DNA of 35,358 nt, from contig JAIECQ010000015.1 of the NCBI GenBank assembly GCA_029068395.1, positions 1-35,358 of the forward strand, given 5' to 3'. Positions 7,691 through 16,532 of the stretch are shown here, piece by piece; the first letter of the stretch is position 1; each line of letters starts with the position of its first letter. The stretch is from Rikenellaceae bacterium (GTDB lineage: Bacteria; Bacteroidota; Bacteroidia; Bacteroidales; Rikenellaceae). The notes under the pieces are model-generated. The model did not search any database. It had not been told where the DNA came from and saw only the letters and a list, made by a program, of their open reading frames with translations. Made by a program: the position numbers and the translations under genes.

Positions 7691-10114
7691 ATGAGATACG
7701 GCTTAATTATATTCGCTTTAATATTGGTGTCGGGATGCGGCAGTGTCAGACTCGACGAAAAAAAATATGTCGATGCGGTCATGTCGGTATCGTTGCGGTC
7801 GGGTGACAGCTCCATGTTCCGCACACGAGCGCAAGACTCGCTTCTTAACAACTTCCCCGTATATTACGACTGGTGGCTTCAAGACGGCGGCGCGCAAGAC
7901 CTCTTCACCCTGCCGTTGCGCAAGTCACTGGCTTCCCGCATAAAAAAGGTGTCAGAACAGCTTGGCGTTCCCATGCCCGACCTGTCGACCAAAGGCGACA
8001 AAGAGCTGTTTTCGACATATCACAAGCTGTGCGAAAAGCGACGCGCCAAACGTCTCGAAAACATGCCTGACCGCATAGTCTTCACCAAATTCCGGCCGTT
8101 CCGTCCCCCTGTCTTCGCTGCCACCGAATCGGCAAGCGACTCCAGAGGCGAACGTAACTTCGTGGGAGGCGGACAAATGTCGATACTCAAAATGCGCGGC
8201 ATCTGGGGGCACGAACAACTGCTACTCCAGTCAGACAGCGGCATGGTCAGAGACCCCGACATAGACTTTGACGCACGCAAGCTGCTGTTTGCATGGAAGA
8301 AAGGCGCAGGCGACGATTACCACCTCTATGAGATGGACCTTTACACGCAGGCTATCAAGCAGATAAGCAAAGGCGCAGGATATGCCGACTATGAAGGGCG
8401 CTATCTGCCCGACGGTGGCATACTGTTTGCCTCCACGCGCGCGGCCACCTCACTGGGCGACATACCCACAGAGGTAAGTAACTTTTTCGTGTGCGACCGC
8501 AACGGCAATTACATGCGCCGCATAGGCTTCGACCAAGGCCACACCATATCGCCGTCAGTGTTAGAGGACGGACGTGTAATGTACACACGTTCAGACCATA
8601 ACGACAGAGGCAACATATTTGCCAGCCCCCTATTCGTGATGAACGGCGACGGCACCTCGCAGCAGGCCTTCTTCAGCATGACAGACCGTTTCCCCACCAC
8701 CCTGACGCACGCGCGCCAGATACCGTCAACCAACCGCATACTCACCATACTGACGGGATACCACTCGCCACAACACGGCAAGCTTGCCATCATCAACCCC
8801 GAGGGAGGGCGAGGCGGAGAAAACGGACTTATGATGGTCGCCCCATTGAGGGAGCCCAACGACACCGAAAAACTGCCGGTTGACATATACGGTCAATATG
8901 GCGAACAGTTTCAATACCCGTTCCCCATTGACAGAGAGAGCTTTTTGATATCATACTCGCCGCTGGGCTACAACACGGGCGAGCCCAAATTCGCCATCTA
9001 CTGGATGAACATGGAGGGTGAGCGCGAGCTGCTGGTTTCTGACCGCAGATACTCTTGCAACCAGCCTGTTATAATACGGTCGCGCACAAAACCGCGTCTT
9101 CGTGCCTCACACATCGACTATAGCAAGGAGACCGGCCAATACATGATACAAAACATATATGCCGGCAATTCGATGGTAGGAGTCAAACGCGGCAGCGTCA
9201 AGAAGTTACGCATTGTAGAGCTGATGTTCCGCAACGCCGGCATAGGCAAGCAGACGGTGAGCGGTCCCGGCGGCAGCTCACAGGTGACCACCCCGGTGGG
9301 TGTCGCAGGCACAAGCTGGGATGTAAAGCGCATACTCGGCCATGTCGACGTCATGCCAGACGGCTCGGCCTACTTCGAGGCTCCGGCACGCACACCGCTC
9401 TACTTTCAGGCGCTCGACAGCCTGGGTCATGTCATCGCCACCATGCGTAGCTGGTCGACCTTGCAGCCCGGAGAGTCGAGAGGTTGTGTAGGCTGCCACG
9501 AGAGCCACAACACCACCCCGCTGACGGCGTCGGCAATACCGCAGATAGCCTATCGCCCCATCGACAGCATCACCCCGGTGCCTCACCTCATGCCCGAGAA
9601 GGGGTTCAGTTACATAGAGAACATTCAGCCCATACTCGACCGCAACTGCGTGCGATGCCACAACGGCGCCGGCAACACACCCAACCTGTTAGGCACACTC
9701 ACCACCAAGGGCGAGGCGTCGAAACGACGTGTCAGCGAGTCGTATATAACACTGACACACGCACAGATGCGCAATAAAAACAAAGAGACGCTCACAGGCA
9801 ACGAATATCACCCCGACGTCAACTGGATAGGCAGCATGACCGACCCCATGCCGCTCAAGCCATACGCTGCCGGCTCGGCATCGAGCAAGCTGATAAGGCG
9901 TCTGCGTGAAGGCCACGGCAAGCTCGACAAGAGGCAGATTGAGACAATAGCCGCCTGGATAGACTTAGGTGCACCCTTTGCCGGCAGTTATACCGAGGCC
10001 AACAACTGGAACACCAACGAGATACGCACGTGGGACTATTACAGCCACAAACGCCATGTGGCCGAAGACGAAGACAAACGTAACGTCGAGGCATACATCA
10101 ACTCGCTCAGATAG
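7691..10114 (+). CDS. HzsA-related lipoprotein with two CxxCH haem motifs
   Basis: This 807-residue secreted lipoprotein has its lipidation Cys at residue 16, after L-I-L-V-S-G. The middle region has repeated propeller-like blades (for example D-x-D-F-D-A-R-K-L-L-F-A and Y-L-P-D-G-G-I-L-F-A-S-T). It resembles the HzsA-related family, named after the hydrazine synthase alpha subunit but widespread in organisms that make no hydrazine. Two c-type haem motifs follow, C-V-G-C-H at 599-603 and C-V-R-C-H at 653-657. I start at the ATG at 7691, after the promoter at 7663. The next gene, 57 bp downstream, is also a di-haem lipoprotein. Hydrazine chemistry is unlikely; an envelope redox role is inferred from the motifs only. 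Confidence 0.82.
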   Translation: MRYGLIIFALILVSGCGSVRLDEKKYVDAVMSVSLRSGDSSMFRTRAQDSLLNNFPVYYDWWLQDGGAQDLFTLPLRKSLASRIKKVSEQLGVPMPDLSTKGDKELFSTYHKLCEKRRAKRLENMPDRIVFTKFRPFRPPVFAATESASDSRGERNFVGGGQMSILKMRGIWGHEQLLLQSDSGMVRDPDIDFDARKLLFAWKKGAGDDYHLYEMDLYTQAIKQISKGAGYADYEGRYLPDGGILFASTRAATSLGDIPTEVSNFFVCDRNGNYMRRIGFDQGHTISPSVLEDGRVMYTRSDHNDRGNIFASPLFVMNGDGTSQQAFFSMTDRFPTTLTHARQIPSTNRILTILTGYHSPQHGKLAIINPEGGRGGENGLMMVAPLREPNDTEKLPVDIYGQYGEQFQYPFPIDRESFLISYSPLGYNTGEPKFAIYWMNMEGERELLVSDRRYSCNQPVIIRSRTKPRLRASHIDYSKETGQYMIQNIYAGNSMVGVKRGSVKKLRIVELMFRNAGIGKQTVSGPGGSSQVTTPVGVAGTSWDVKRILGHVDVMPDGSAYFEAPARTPLYFQALDSLGHVIATMRSWSTLQPGESRGCVGCHESHNTTPLTASAIPQIAYRPIDSITPVPHLMPEKGFSYIENIQPILDRNCVRCHNGAGNTPNLLGTLTTKGEASKRRVSESYITLTHAQMRNKNKETLTGNEYHPDVNWIGSMTDPMPLKPYAAGSASSKLIRRLREGHGKLDKRQIETIAAWIDLGAPFAGSYTEANNWNTNEIRTWDYYSHKRHVAEDEDKRNVEAYINSLR

Positions 10115-10171
10115 AAGGCCGCACTAAGCCCGCGACCACAACAACCGACAAACACAACAACAGCTAAAAAG

Positions 10172-11962
10172 ATGCTCGGAAAATATATTCACACAATAGT
10201 AATAGCAATAAGCACGCTGACACTGCTGTCATGCCGTCCTGTCGGCGTGCCCTCCTCTATCGTCTCGCTCACCGACGGCGACAACAAGGTGATACTGTCG
10301 GGCGACCGTCAGAGCGGCAAGGTGTGGCAGATGAATCAGCAGGGCTGGAAGACGGGCAGCACCTTTCTGTGCAGCTCCATCATCGACATAGCCACCAACG
10401 GCAAAGACCGCGTGTGGGTGCTCGGCAGCGAGAGCGACGGCCAGTGCCGGCTCTATGAGCTGTCATATCCGGGCATGCAAACCATACAGAGCCTCGCTGT
10501 AGGCCGAGGTGCCGCCTCTGTCACCTACGACAAGGAGGACGACCGGCTGTGGGTCGCATGCCGCGATCTTAAGCGGCTGTGGGAGGTTGACATAATGCGC
10601 TGGAGCGTTGTGGGCAAGCTCGACATGCCGCGTGAGGCGTCGTCTGTGGCCATTCGCGACAGCCTGCTCTATGTGGCGGGAAGGTTGCCCGAGATGGTGT
10701 CGGGACAAAAGGGCGCCGCGACATCGGTGTGCGTGTTTGACAAACGACGCAGCGCCTTGCGCAAGACCATAAATCTACCCAAAGGCTCCGTTTTAACCGG
10801 CGACATGGTAGCAAACGGCCGTTATGCCTACCTGACACACGTGTTGAGCCGCTACACCGTGCCTGCCATACGTCCTGAACATGGGTGGATAGCCTCTTCG
10901 GCCCTCTCGGTCATAGACATGGACTCTATGAAGCTGATAGCCACCGTGTTGTTAGACTCACCCGCCAGGGGAGCGGCCGGCGCCGGCGGCATGGCCGTAA
11001 GCCCTGACGGCAAAGAGCTGGCCATAGCCCTCTCGGGCATCAACAGCGTGATGGTCATAGACCTCGACGGACTCCATGCCAGGCTGAAATCATACAAAAC
11101 CGCCGACGGACGCCCCATACACGAAGACCTCGGCTTCCTTTACGGGCTGCGCAGGCGTTATCCCTCTGGCGGCAGAGGCACCGGCACACTGCTCTACCTC
11201 AACGAACACACACTGCTGGCCGGCAACCTATACAGCGGCAACATAACCGTCATCTCCGACCGTCCGCGCCGCTTCCGACAGGTAGGACGCGCCATAACAT
11301 CGACAGAGCAAGGACGCGGCGAGGCCTACTTCTCAGACGCCACACTCTCATACCAGGGATGGCTCAGCTGCGCCTCATGCCACGGCGCCGACGGACGCAG
11401 CGACGCCCTGACCCACATATATCCGGGCGACAGCATCTTCGGACGGTTCCTCACCCCCTCATTAGCCGGCGTCACCTACCGAAGCAGTCAAGAGGGTCTG
11501 AAAAGCGGCACGTTAGCCTACCGCGCCATGAGAGAGAAGCAAAACCGACTCAAACCCTCGCGTCGAAAGGGCGAACCCGAAGTGCTCCCCATAGAGGTGA
11601 CCTTAGAGGAGATGTGCTTTGAGGCGATACGCTCGCACCTCTTCACCGAGCCTCAGGACGGCGAGGCACACGCGTTGGCATCATACATATCGTCGCTGGA
11701 GCATCCCCGCTCGCCATATCTCAAAAACGGACGTCTCTCGGCACGCGCCGAAGCAGGCCTGTCGGTGTATGAAAGTCTCGGTTGCGCCTCATGCCACAAC
11801 GACGAAAAACCCCTCATAGGGCTGTGGAAGAGCGCCCCGTACATGCACGACGGACGCATGGCCACCCTTGAGGAGGTCATAAACAGCAGACACGGCATGA
11901 AAGATGCCAAGCTGACCGCCACCCAAAAAAGAGATCTCAAAGAGTATCTTCTGACCCTCTGA
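10172..11962 (+). CDS. Propeller-like lipoprotein with two CxxCH haem motifs
   Basis: This 596-residue lipoprotein has L-T-L-L-S-C with the lipidated Cys at residue 21. Residues of about 30-370 look like a YncE/YVTN-type beta-propeller, with segments such as M-A-V-S-P-D-G-K-E-L-A-I-A and S-V-M-V-I-D-L-D-G. The C-terminal third has C-A-S-C-H at 400-404 and C-A-S-C-H at 538-542, then A-P-Y-M-H-D-G-R near 558. That last motif is typical of di-haem cytochrome c peroxidase/MauG-like proteins. It lies 57 bp after the HzsA-related gene and is probably co-transcribed. The likely job is electron transfer or oxidation in the cell envelope, with unknown substrate. Confidence 0.82.
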   Translation: MLGKYIHTIVIAISTLTLLSCRPVGVPSSIVSLTDGDNKVILSGDRQSGKVWQMNQQGWKTGSTFLCSSIIDIATNGKDRVWVLGSESDGQCRLYELSYPGMQTIQSLAVGRGAASVTYDKEDDRLWVACRDLKRLWEVDIMRWSVVGKLDMPREASSVAIRDSLLYVAGRLPEMVSGQKGAATSVCVFDKRRSALRKTINLPKGSVLTGDMVANGRYAYLTHVLSRYTVPAIRPEHGWIASSALSVIDMDSMKLIATVLLDSPARGAAGAGGMAVSPDGKELAIALSGINSVMVIDLDGLHARLKSYKTADGRPIHEDLGFLYGLRRRYPSGGRGTGTLLYLNEHTLLAGNLYSGNITVISDRPRRFRQVGRAITSTEQGRGEAYFSDATLSYQGWLSCASCHGADGRSDALTHIYPGDSIFGRFLTPSLAGVTYRSSQEGLKSGTLAYRAMREKQNRLKPSRRKGEPEVLPIEVTLEEMCFEAIRSHLFTEPQDGEAHALASYISSLEHPRSPYLKNGRLSARAEAGLSVYESLGCASCHNDEKPLIGLWKSAPYMHDGRMATLEEVINSRHGMKDAKLTATQKRDLKEYLLTL

Positions 11963-12145
11963 CCCGTCAGACATAAAGGTAGTGATTGCGGCATTATTGA
12001 TACCGCACTTTGCTGTATGCCATCTATGGCTAAAACATCAAGCCCCTGTGCGGCATACCCTATGACACAGTAAGTTAGTGAAAGCCAGAGTCATGGCAAA
12101 GCAACCGCAACAGAGTTCAGATAACACCTGCAAAATAATCAGACA

Positions 12146-13498
12146 ATGGCAACCAGATTACAAAATTTTTTTGTAAACAAATCATACTATAAGTCTAACA
12201 TACTCCTTGCCACACCGATAATACTTGCCAATGCGGGACAGGGATTCGTGAGTGTCGTAGACAATGCCATGGTAGGCCGTCTGGGCGCCGACCCTCTTGC
12301 GGCGGCGGCATTTGCGGGTGTGCTGGTGCTCAACACCATGGTATTCGGCATGGGCATGTCTTACGGACTTACACCGCTCGTAGGCAAGGCATACTCTGCC
12401 GGCAACGACCGACAGGCTGCCTTTTTCTACCAGAACTCACTGTCTCTCAACACCATAACAGGAGCCATATTGAGCCTTGGACTTATTGCCGCCACCCCTC
12501 TGCTCGACTATATGGGCCAACAGGCGCACATTGTAGCCATGGCGCGTCCGTTTTACATCCTCATCGCCGCGTCAATACTACCTTACATGATCTTCCTGTC
12601 ATTCAAGCAGTTCATGGAGGGTATCGGCAACACCACCGTAGCCATGGGTATCACCATATTCTGCAATCTGCTCAATATCTTCCTCAACTGGGTGCTCATA
12701 TACGGGAAGATGGGCATACCCGCTATGGGAGCCACAGGTGCCGCCCTCGCCACCCTCATATCGCGCATAATGATGCCTCTCATATTTTGGATCTATCTGC
12801 TTACCCACCATAAATATGGACGCTACTTCCGTTTTTTCCGCATACGCAACCTCACCAAACGATGCCACAGGCAACTGTTGGCCATAGGCACACCCATATC
12901 GTTACAGATGGTAATTGAGATGTTCGCCCTCAGCATGACTGCCATAATGATGGGCTGGATAGGACCCAAATCACTCGCTGCCAACCAGATAGTGCTTACA
13001 GTCATGAGTTTCATGTTTATGGTGTCGAGCGGCATTGCCGGAGCTGTCACGGTGCTCGTAAGCCACTCGATACGTGCGCGCGACATTGTCAACTATGCCA
13101 AGGCGGGCATGCAGATGTCGGCATTGTACATGTTTGCAGCCTCGTTGCTCTACATATTCGCCGGCGACACCATAGCCTCGTTATTCAACAGCGACCCCGA
13201 GGTCATAGCCATATCGGCACGCGTATTCCTCATTGCGGCAATATTCGAGATAAGCGACGGCATACAGGTCACCGCCTTAGGGGCCTTGCGAGGCATTGCC
13301 GACGTATTGCGTCCCATGATATATGCCGTGGTTATATACCTCTTTGTCAACATACCAGTGGGTTACCTGCTGGGATTCGTGCTTGAATTGGGCGAAGAGG
13401 GCATCTGGACAGGATTTCTCATAGGCGTGACATCGGCAGCGATACTCTTCAACCTGCGTCTGAGAGACAGGGTTAGACAAAGACGCCTATTTGTCTGA
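12146..13498 (+). CDS. MATE family efflux transporter (third of three, NorM-like)
   Basis: This 450-residue polytopic membrane protein starts with A-T-P-I-I-L-A-N-A-G-Q-G and V-V-D-N-A-M-V-G-R-L-G, the pattern of NorM-like MATE exporters. About twelve hydrophobic segments follow, with P-A-M-G-A-T-G-A-A-L-A-T in the middle. Sequence differs from both other MATE proteins here. It stands alone between the lipoprotein operon (183-bp gap, no clear promoter box found) and a shared hairpin terminator, facing the convergent decarboxylase gene. It probably exports cationic compounds; cargo is unknown. Confidence 0.92.
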   Translation: MATRLQNFFVNKSYYKSNILLATPIILANAGQGFVSVVDNAMVGRLGADPLAAAAFAGVLVLNTMVFGMGMSYGLTPLVGKAYSAGNDRQAAFFYQNSLSLNTITGAILSLGLIAATPLLDYMGQQAHIVAMARPFYILIAASILPYMIFLSFKQFMEGIGNTTVAMGITIFCNLLNIFLNWVLIYGKMGIPAMGATGAALATLISRIMMPLIFWIYLLTHHKYGRYFRFFRIRNLTKRCHRQLLAIGTPISLQMVIEMFALSMTAIMMGWIGPKSLAANQIVLTVMSFMFMVSSGIAGAVTVLVSHSIRARDIVNYAKAGMQMSALYMFAASLLYIFAGDTIASLFNSDPEVIAISARVFLIAAIFEISDGIQVTALGALRGIADVLRPMIYAVVIYLFVNIPVGYLLGFVLELGEEGIWTGFLIGVTSAAILFNLRLRDRVRQRRLFV

Positions 13499-13578
13499 GT
13501 CTCCGCCGCTTAACCGACAACAAACAACTACGTGACAATCCGGATACGATGTCAGGATACAGCGCCGCAAAAGTATAA

Positions 13579-13606
13579 AAAAGCCGACCCCCAAAGATCG
13601 GCTTTT
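13579..13606. terminator. Bidirectional hairpin terminator
   Basis: AAAAGCCGA at 13579-13587 pairs with TCGGCTTTT at 13598-13606, leaving A and T tracts on the two sides. It lies between the convergent MATE and decarboxylase genes and can serve both strands. Confidence 0.85.
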
Positions 13607-13626
13607 ACCAAAACATCAGCTCTGCC

Positions 13627-15696
13627 TTAGCGCACAAACTCCCGCAATATATGTGAAGCGTTGCGATGCAGAGAGGCGACAAACTCATAGAGATAGTCTT
13701 TCTCGGCCTCACGGGCGGCAAGCTGATAGAGAGGATTCATCACTGTAGAGCGCAACACGAACAGCCCCTCTTTGATATAATCGTCTTTTGATATGCCAAG
13801 CGGTTTGAGCACACCGGCAATGGAGTCGTAGTTGTAAAGGCTCTCGGTTAGGCGTGTGCGCGAGACGAAAAAGTCAATGTTGTTATTGCCCTCTCGATTG
13901 CTTACCCCCACCGACATGGCGGCATACAGACGGGTGTTAAGCTCGTTTATCTGCGAGAGCGAATAGGTGCGGTCTATGGCATAACCGCCGTCTTCAGCCA
14001 CAACAGGCACCATCATGTAGCATATCAGATTGGTGTCGGGGCGATGTATAGGCTTGAAAGTGAACAATGTGCCGTTGCCTTTACCACCTTTGGTCACAAA
14101 ACGGTCATACTCGGCAAAACGGCTGAAGTGCTCTTGCATGAGGCGTTGCAGCCTCTGTGTGCTCATGAGCGTCGATTTGATAATGGCGCCGTGTCCCTCT
14201 ATGGTCAGGGGTATCGTCTTATGGGCAAGATAGCACGATGCCGCCGCCGCTCCGGGCTTAGAACCCTCGAGTATGTAACTGCCTATGTCGCCTATCGAGA
14301 ACTCGAAGTCGGGCATCAGGCCGCTCTGCTTGTCAAAGACGTAGGCTGCGTCCTGACGTATAAGCTCGGTGACAAGGCCGTGTCTTATAGACACCATGCC
14401 GGCAGGATAGGGTATGTATCCCAACTTATGTGGGTCTATGGTGACAGAGTCGGCCTCGGGGAAGCTGAGGAAGGCGCGGTAATTGTTGTCATCGCCACAC
14501 CATATACACTCGCCGGCCTGCGAATTGATGTTTATGCGGCACCTCTCAACCTTGTCGTCCATGCCTGCCGATGACAGGTCGTAACCCTTGAACATAGAGC
14601 GCACATAACCGCCCCATGCCGAGTCGATATGCAACCAGAACGACCTGTTATGCACCGCCGACAACTCATTGCGCAACGCCACTATGCTGTGTATAGGGTC
14701 TACGGCGCCCTCTTCGGTGGTGCCCGCAATGCCCAAAACGGCAGCTATGTAGGTATCTTCAGAGGCGCCGAACAGCTTGTCGCGCAAAATGGATGTGTTG
14801 ATGCGGAAGTTCTCGTCCACATCGACAATATCGAGCGAGTCAGAGCCGTAACCCAGCACATTGGCTGCCTTTTTGAGGCTATAATGAGCTGAGGGAGAAA
14901 TATATAGCTTGGGTTGCGCCCCCACACGCGCCAAAACGGCACTCAAACCGCGTTCGGCAATGTTATATTCGCTCTTCTTGACAAAATCGCCGTAATCGTT
15001 CATCACATCTTCGGCTGTGCGTCCTGCGGCCACCTGCTCGTAGAACAGCTTGCGGGTCATCCTAACGGCCTCATACGGAGCAAGATGCAGAAGAGTGCGG
15101 TTGTCGACATGGCGTATGTCGCACAAAGAGCCGTTGGGCAGCACTATCTGATATGCTATGTCTTGCTGCTGGCAATATTCGCGCACCGAGAAAGGCACGA
15201 ACTTAACCGCTCGGGCAATCCACAAAGCCTCTATGTTGGCTATGGTGCCGCCCGACGATATGTGAGTCCACGACTCGGAGGGATTGAAACCGAGCATGTC
15301 GGCCACAATCTTGCCCACCTCTATCTCAAGCGGAAAGCCTATAGGCGACGATTCACCGCTGATGTTGTTGGCATTATATAGCATGCCGGCAAAATAACCC
15401 AACACTGACGGCATGGTCTGCTCAGAAACCATGTGAGCGATGTAACGCGGTGAGTATATGGGGTTTTGCGACTTGAAAAGAGCCAGTATGCGGGTAAGCT
15501 CGTCGCGCATACTGTCTGACATAAGCTCGTGGCGGCGACGCATGCGCGAGTTGATGACGACATTGTCTTCCGGATAGTAATTGCGGCGCCAGTGCACATA
15601 ATCGCGGAAGATGTCAACCAACATCTTCTCCCAAGTGTCGGAATGCTCTGCCTTGGGACCTAAAAACCATGCGGCATAATCTGAGTCGTGATTCAT
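13627..15696 (-). CDS. PLP-dependent group II decarboxylase, tyrosine decarboxylase-like
   Basis: This 689-residue cytosolic PLP enzyme belongs to the group II decarboxylases. The Schiff-base lysine is K424 in S-V-T-I-D-P-H-K-L-G-Y-I-P-Y. The segments S-P-R-Y-I-A-H-M, Y-N-A-N-N-I-S-G-E-S-S-P and Y-I-L-E-G-S-K-P-G-A-A-A-A-S closely resemble the enterococcal tyrosine decarboxylase, as I recall that protein. L-H-I-D-S-A-W-G-G-Y carries the PLP-nitrogen aspartate. An aromatic amino acid decarboxylase is therefore likely, but substrate is not proven. No amino acid/amine antiporter is adjacent. I start at the ATG at 15696, since the upstream extension to 15765 is low-complexity AT-rich sequence. 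Confidence 0.85.
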   Translation of the reverse strand: MNHDSDYAAWFLGPKAEHSDTWEKMLVDIFRDYVHWRRNYYPEDNVVINSRMRRRHELMSDSMRDELTRILALFKSQNPIYSPRYIAHMVSEQTMPSVLGYFAGMLYNANNISGESSPIGFPLEIEVGKIVADMLGFNPSESWTHISSGGTIANIEALWIARAVKFVPFSVREYCQQQDIAYQIVLPNGSLCDIRHVDNRTLLHLAPYEAVRMTRKLFYEQVAAGRTAEDVMNDYGDFVKKSEYNIAERGLSAVLARVGAQPKLYISPSAHYSLKKAANVLGYGSDSLDIVDVDENFRINTSILRDKLFGASEDTYIAAVLGIAGTTEEGAVDPIHSIVALRNELSAVHNRSFWLHIDSAWGGYVRSMFKGYDLSSAGMDDKVERCRININSQAGECIWCGDDNNYRAFLSFPEADSVTIDPHKLGYIPYPAGMVSIRHGLVTELIRQDAAYVFDKQSGLMPDFEFSIGDIGSYILEGSKPGAAAASCYLAHKTIPLTIEGHGAIIKSTLMSTQRLQRLMQEHFSRFAEYDRFVTKGGKGNGTLFTFKPIHRPDTNLICYMMVPVVAEDGGYAIDRTYSLSQINELNTRLYAAMSVGVSNREGNNNIDFFVSRTRLTESLYNYDSIAGVLKPLGISKDDYIKEGLFVLRSTVMNPLYQLAAREAEKDYLYEFVASLHRNASHILREFVR

Positions 15697-15740
15697 GGTC
15701 GAACTGTTTTTGTGAAATTTATTTTTGTTATTTGCTTGTA

Positions 15741-15753
15741 TTACATTTTGTAA
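15741..15753. promoter_or_regulatory. Small palindrome upstream of the decarboxylase
   Basis: TTACA-TTT-TGTAA is a perfect 5-3-5 inverted repeat. It lies 44 bp upstream of the decarboxylase ATG, within the 73-bp gap after the DUF4293 gene. The spacing suits an operator, but the site is short and could arise by chance. Confidence 0.3.
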
Positions 15754-15769
15754 CGCACACTGCAAACGG

Positions 15770-16270
15770 CTATCTTATACGGTCGAGCGAACGTATGAGC
15801 ATCTCGTCACGCACAATGCCTCTGAATGCTAAGTACGACAATATCAATGTCACCAACGGCACCACACACACGGGCGACATGCTCACCGGCGTCACCGCAT
15901 CAGAAGCGGCGGCACGCAGAGCGTCGACCACCGAATAGGCCTTATAGACATAATAGGCCACATAACCGGCTATGCCCAGCTGAAGCACCATGCCCGATAT
16001 CACAAGACGCATCTGCAACAGCCTTCTCTTGAAAAGGAATATCACCACCAAGAGCAGAAGCATGGTCAGTGCTGTGAGAATGCCGTAATATATTGTGGGT
16101 ATCAGCGTAGATTCGAGACCGTTACCGTCGGTCACCCCGAACGGCAATATGCCTATCTCATGCGCCACACCACCCTCATACATGACAAACGAGGCCGTAG
16201 GCACGAAGAAAAGAAGCAGCAGCAACAGGGCCGCCAACAACAAATATCCGCTTTGTATTCTCTGAATCAT
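15770..16270 (-). CDS. DUF4293 family membrane protein
   Basis: This 166-residue protein matches the Bacteroidota-specific DUF4293 family by its M-I-Q-R-I-Q-S start and four hydrophobic segments: residues 8-28, 60-80, 88-110 and 132-150. The charged R-D-E-M-L-I-R-S-L-D-R-I-R tail is also typical. Function is unknown. It lies 73 bp upstream of the decarboxylase on the same strand, so co-transcription is possible though not tight. The 260-bp gap upstream to the ComEC-like gene holds no ORF I trust. Confidence 0.85.
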   Translation of the reverse strand: MIQRIQSGYLLLAALLLLLLFFVPTASFVMYEGGVAHEIGILPFGVTDGNGLESTLIPTIYYGILTALTMLLLLVVIFLFKRRLLQMRLVISGMVLQLGIAGYVAYYVYKAYSVVDALRAAASDAVTPVSMSPVCVVPLVTLILSYLAFRGIVRDEMLIRSLDRIR

Positions 16271-16532
16271 ATCGTTTCGTTTTTAATTGACAAATCATAC
16301 CACGCCCACCATCAATGCCCACGCCGGACACACATACCCCTAAAGCCGCAGCCTCCTCGCCCTTAAAACTACACCCCTCGCTCACCCCTCGATGCCCACT
16401 AAAGATGCGCACCCATATCATCATCTACGGCTTTCGGTCAACAAATCTAAACAAATAAACTGAAAAAACCATGTAGCGGCACCCATATATTCGATAAATT
16501 ATGCAATCAGCCGCCATATATCGCGCACAGAG

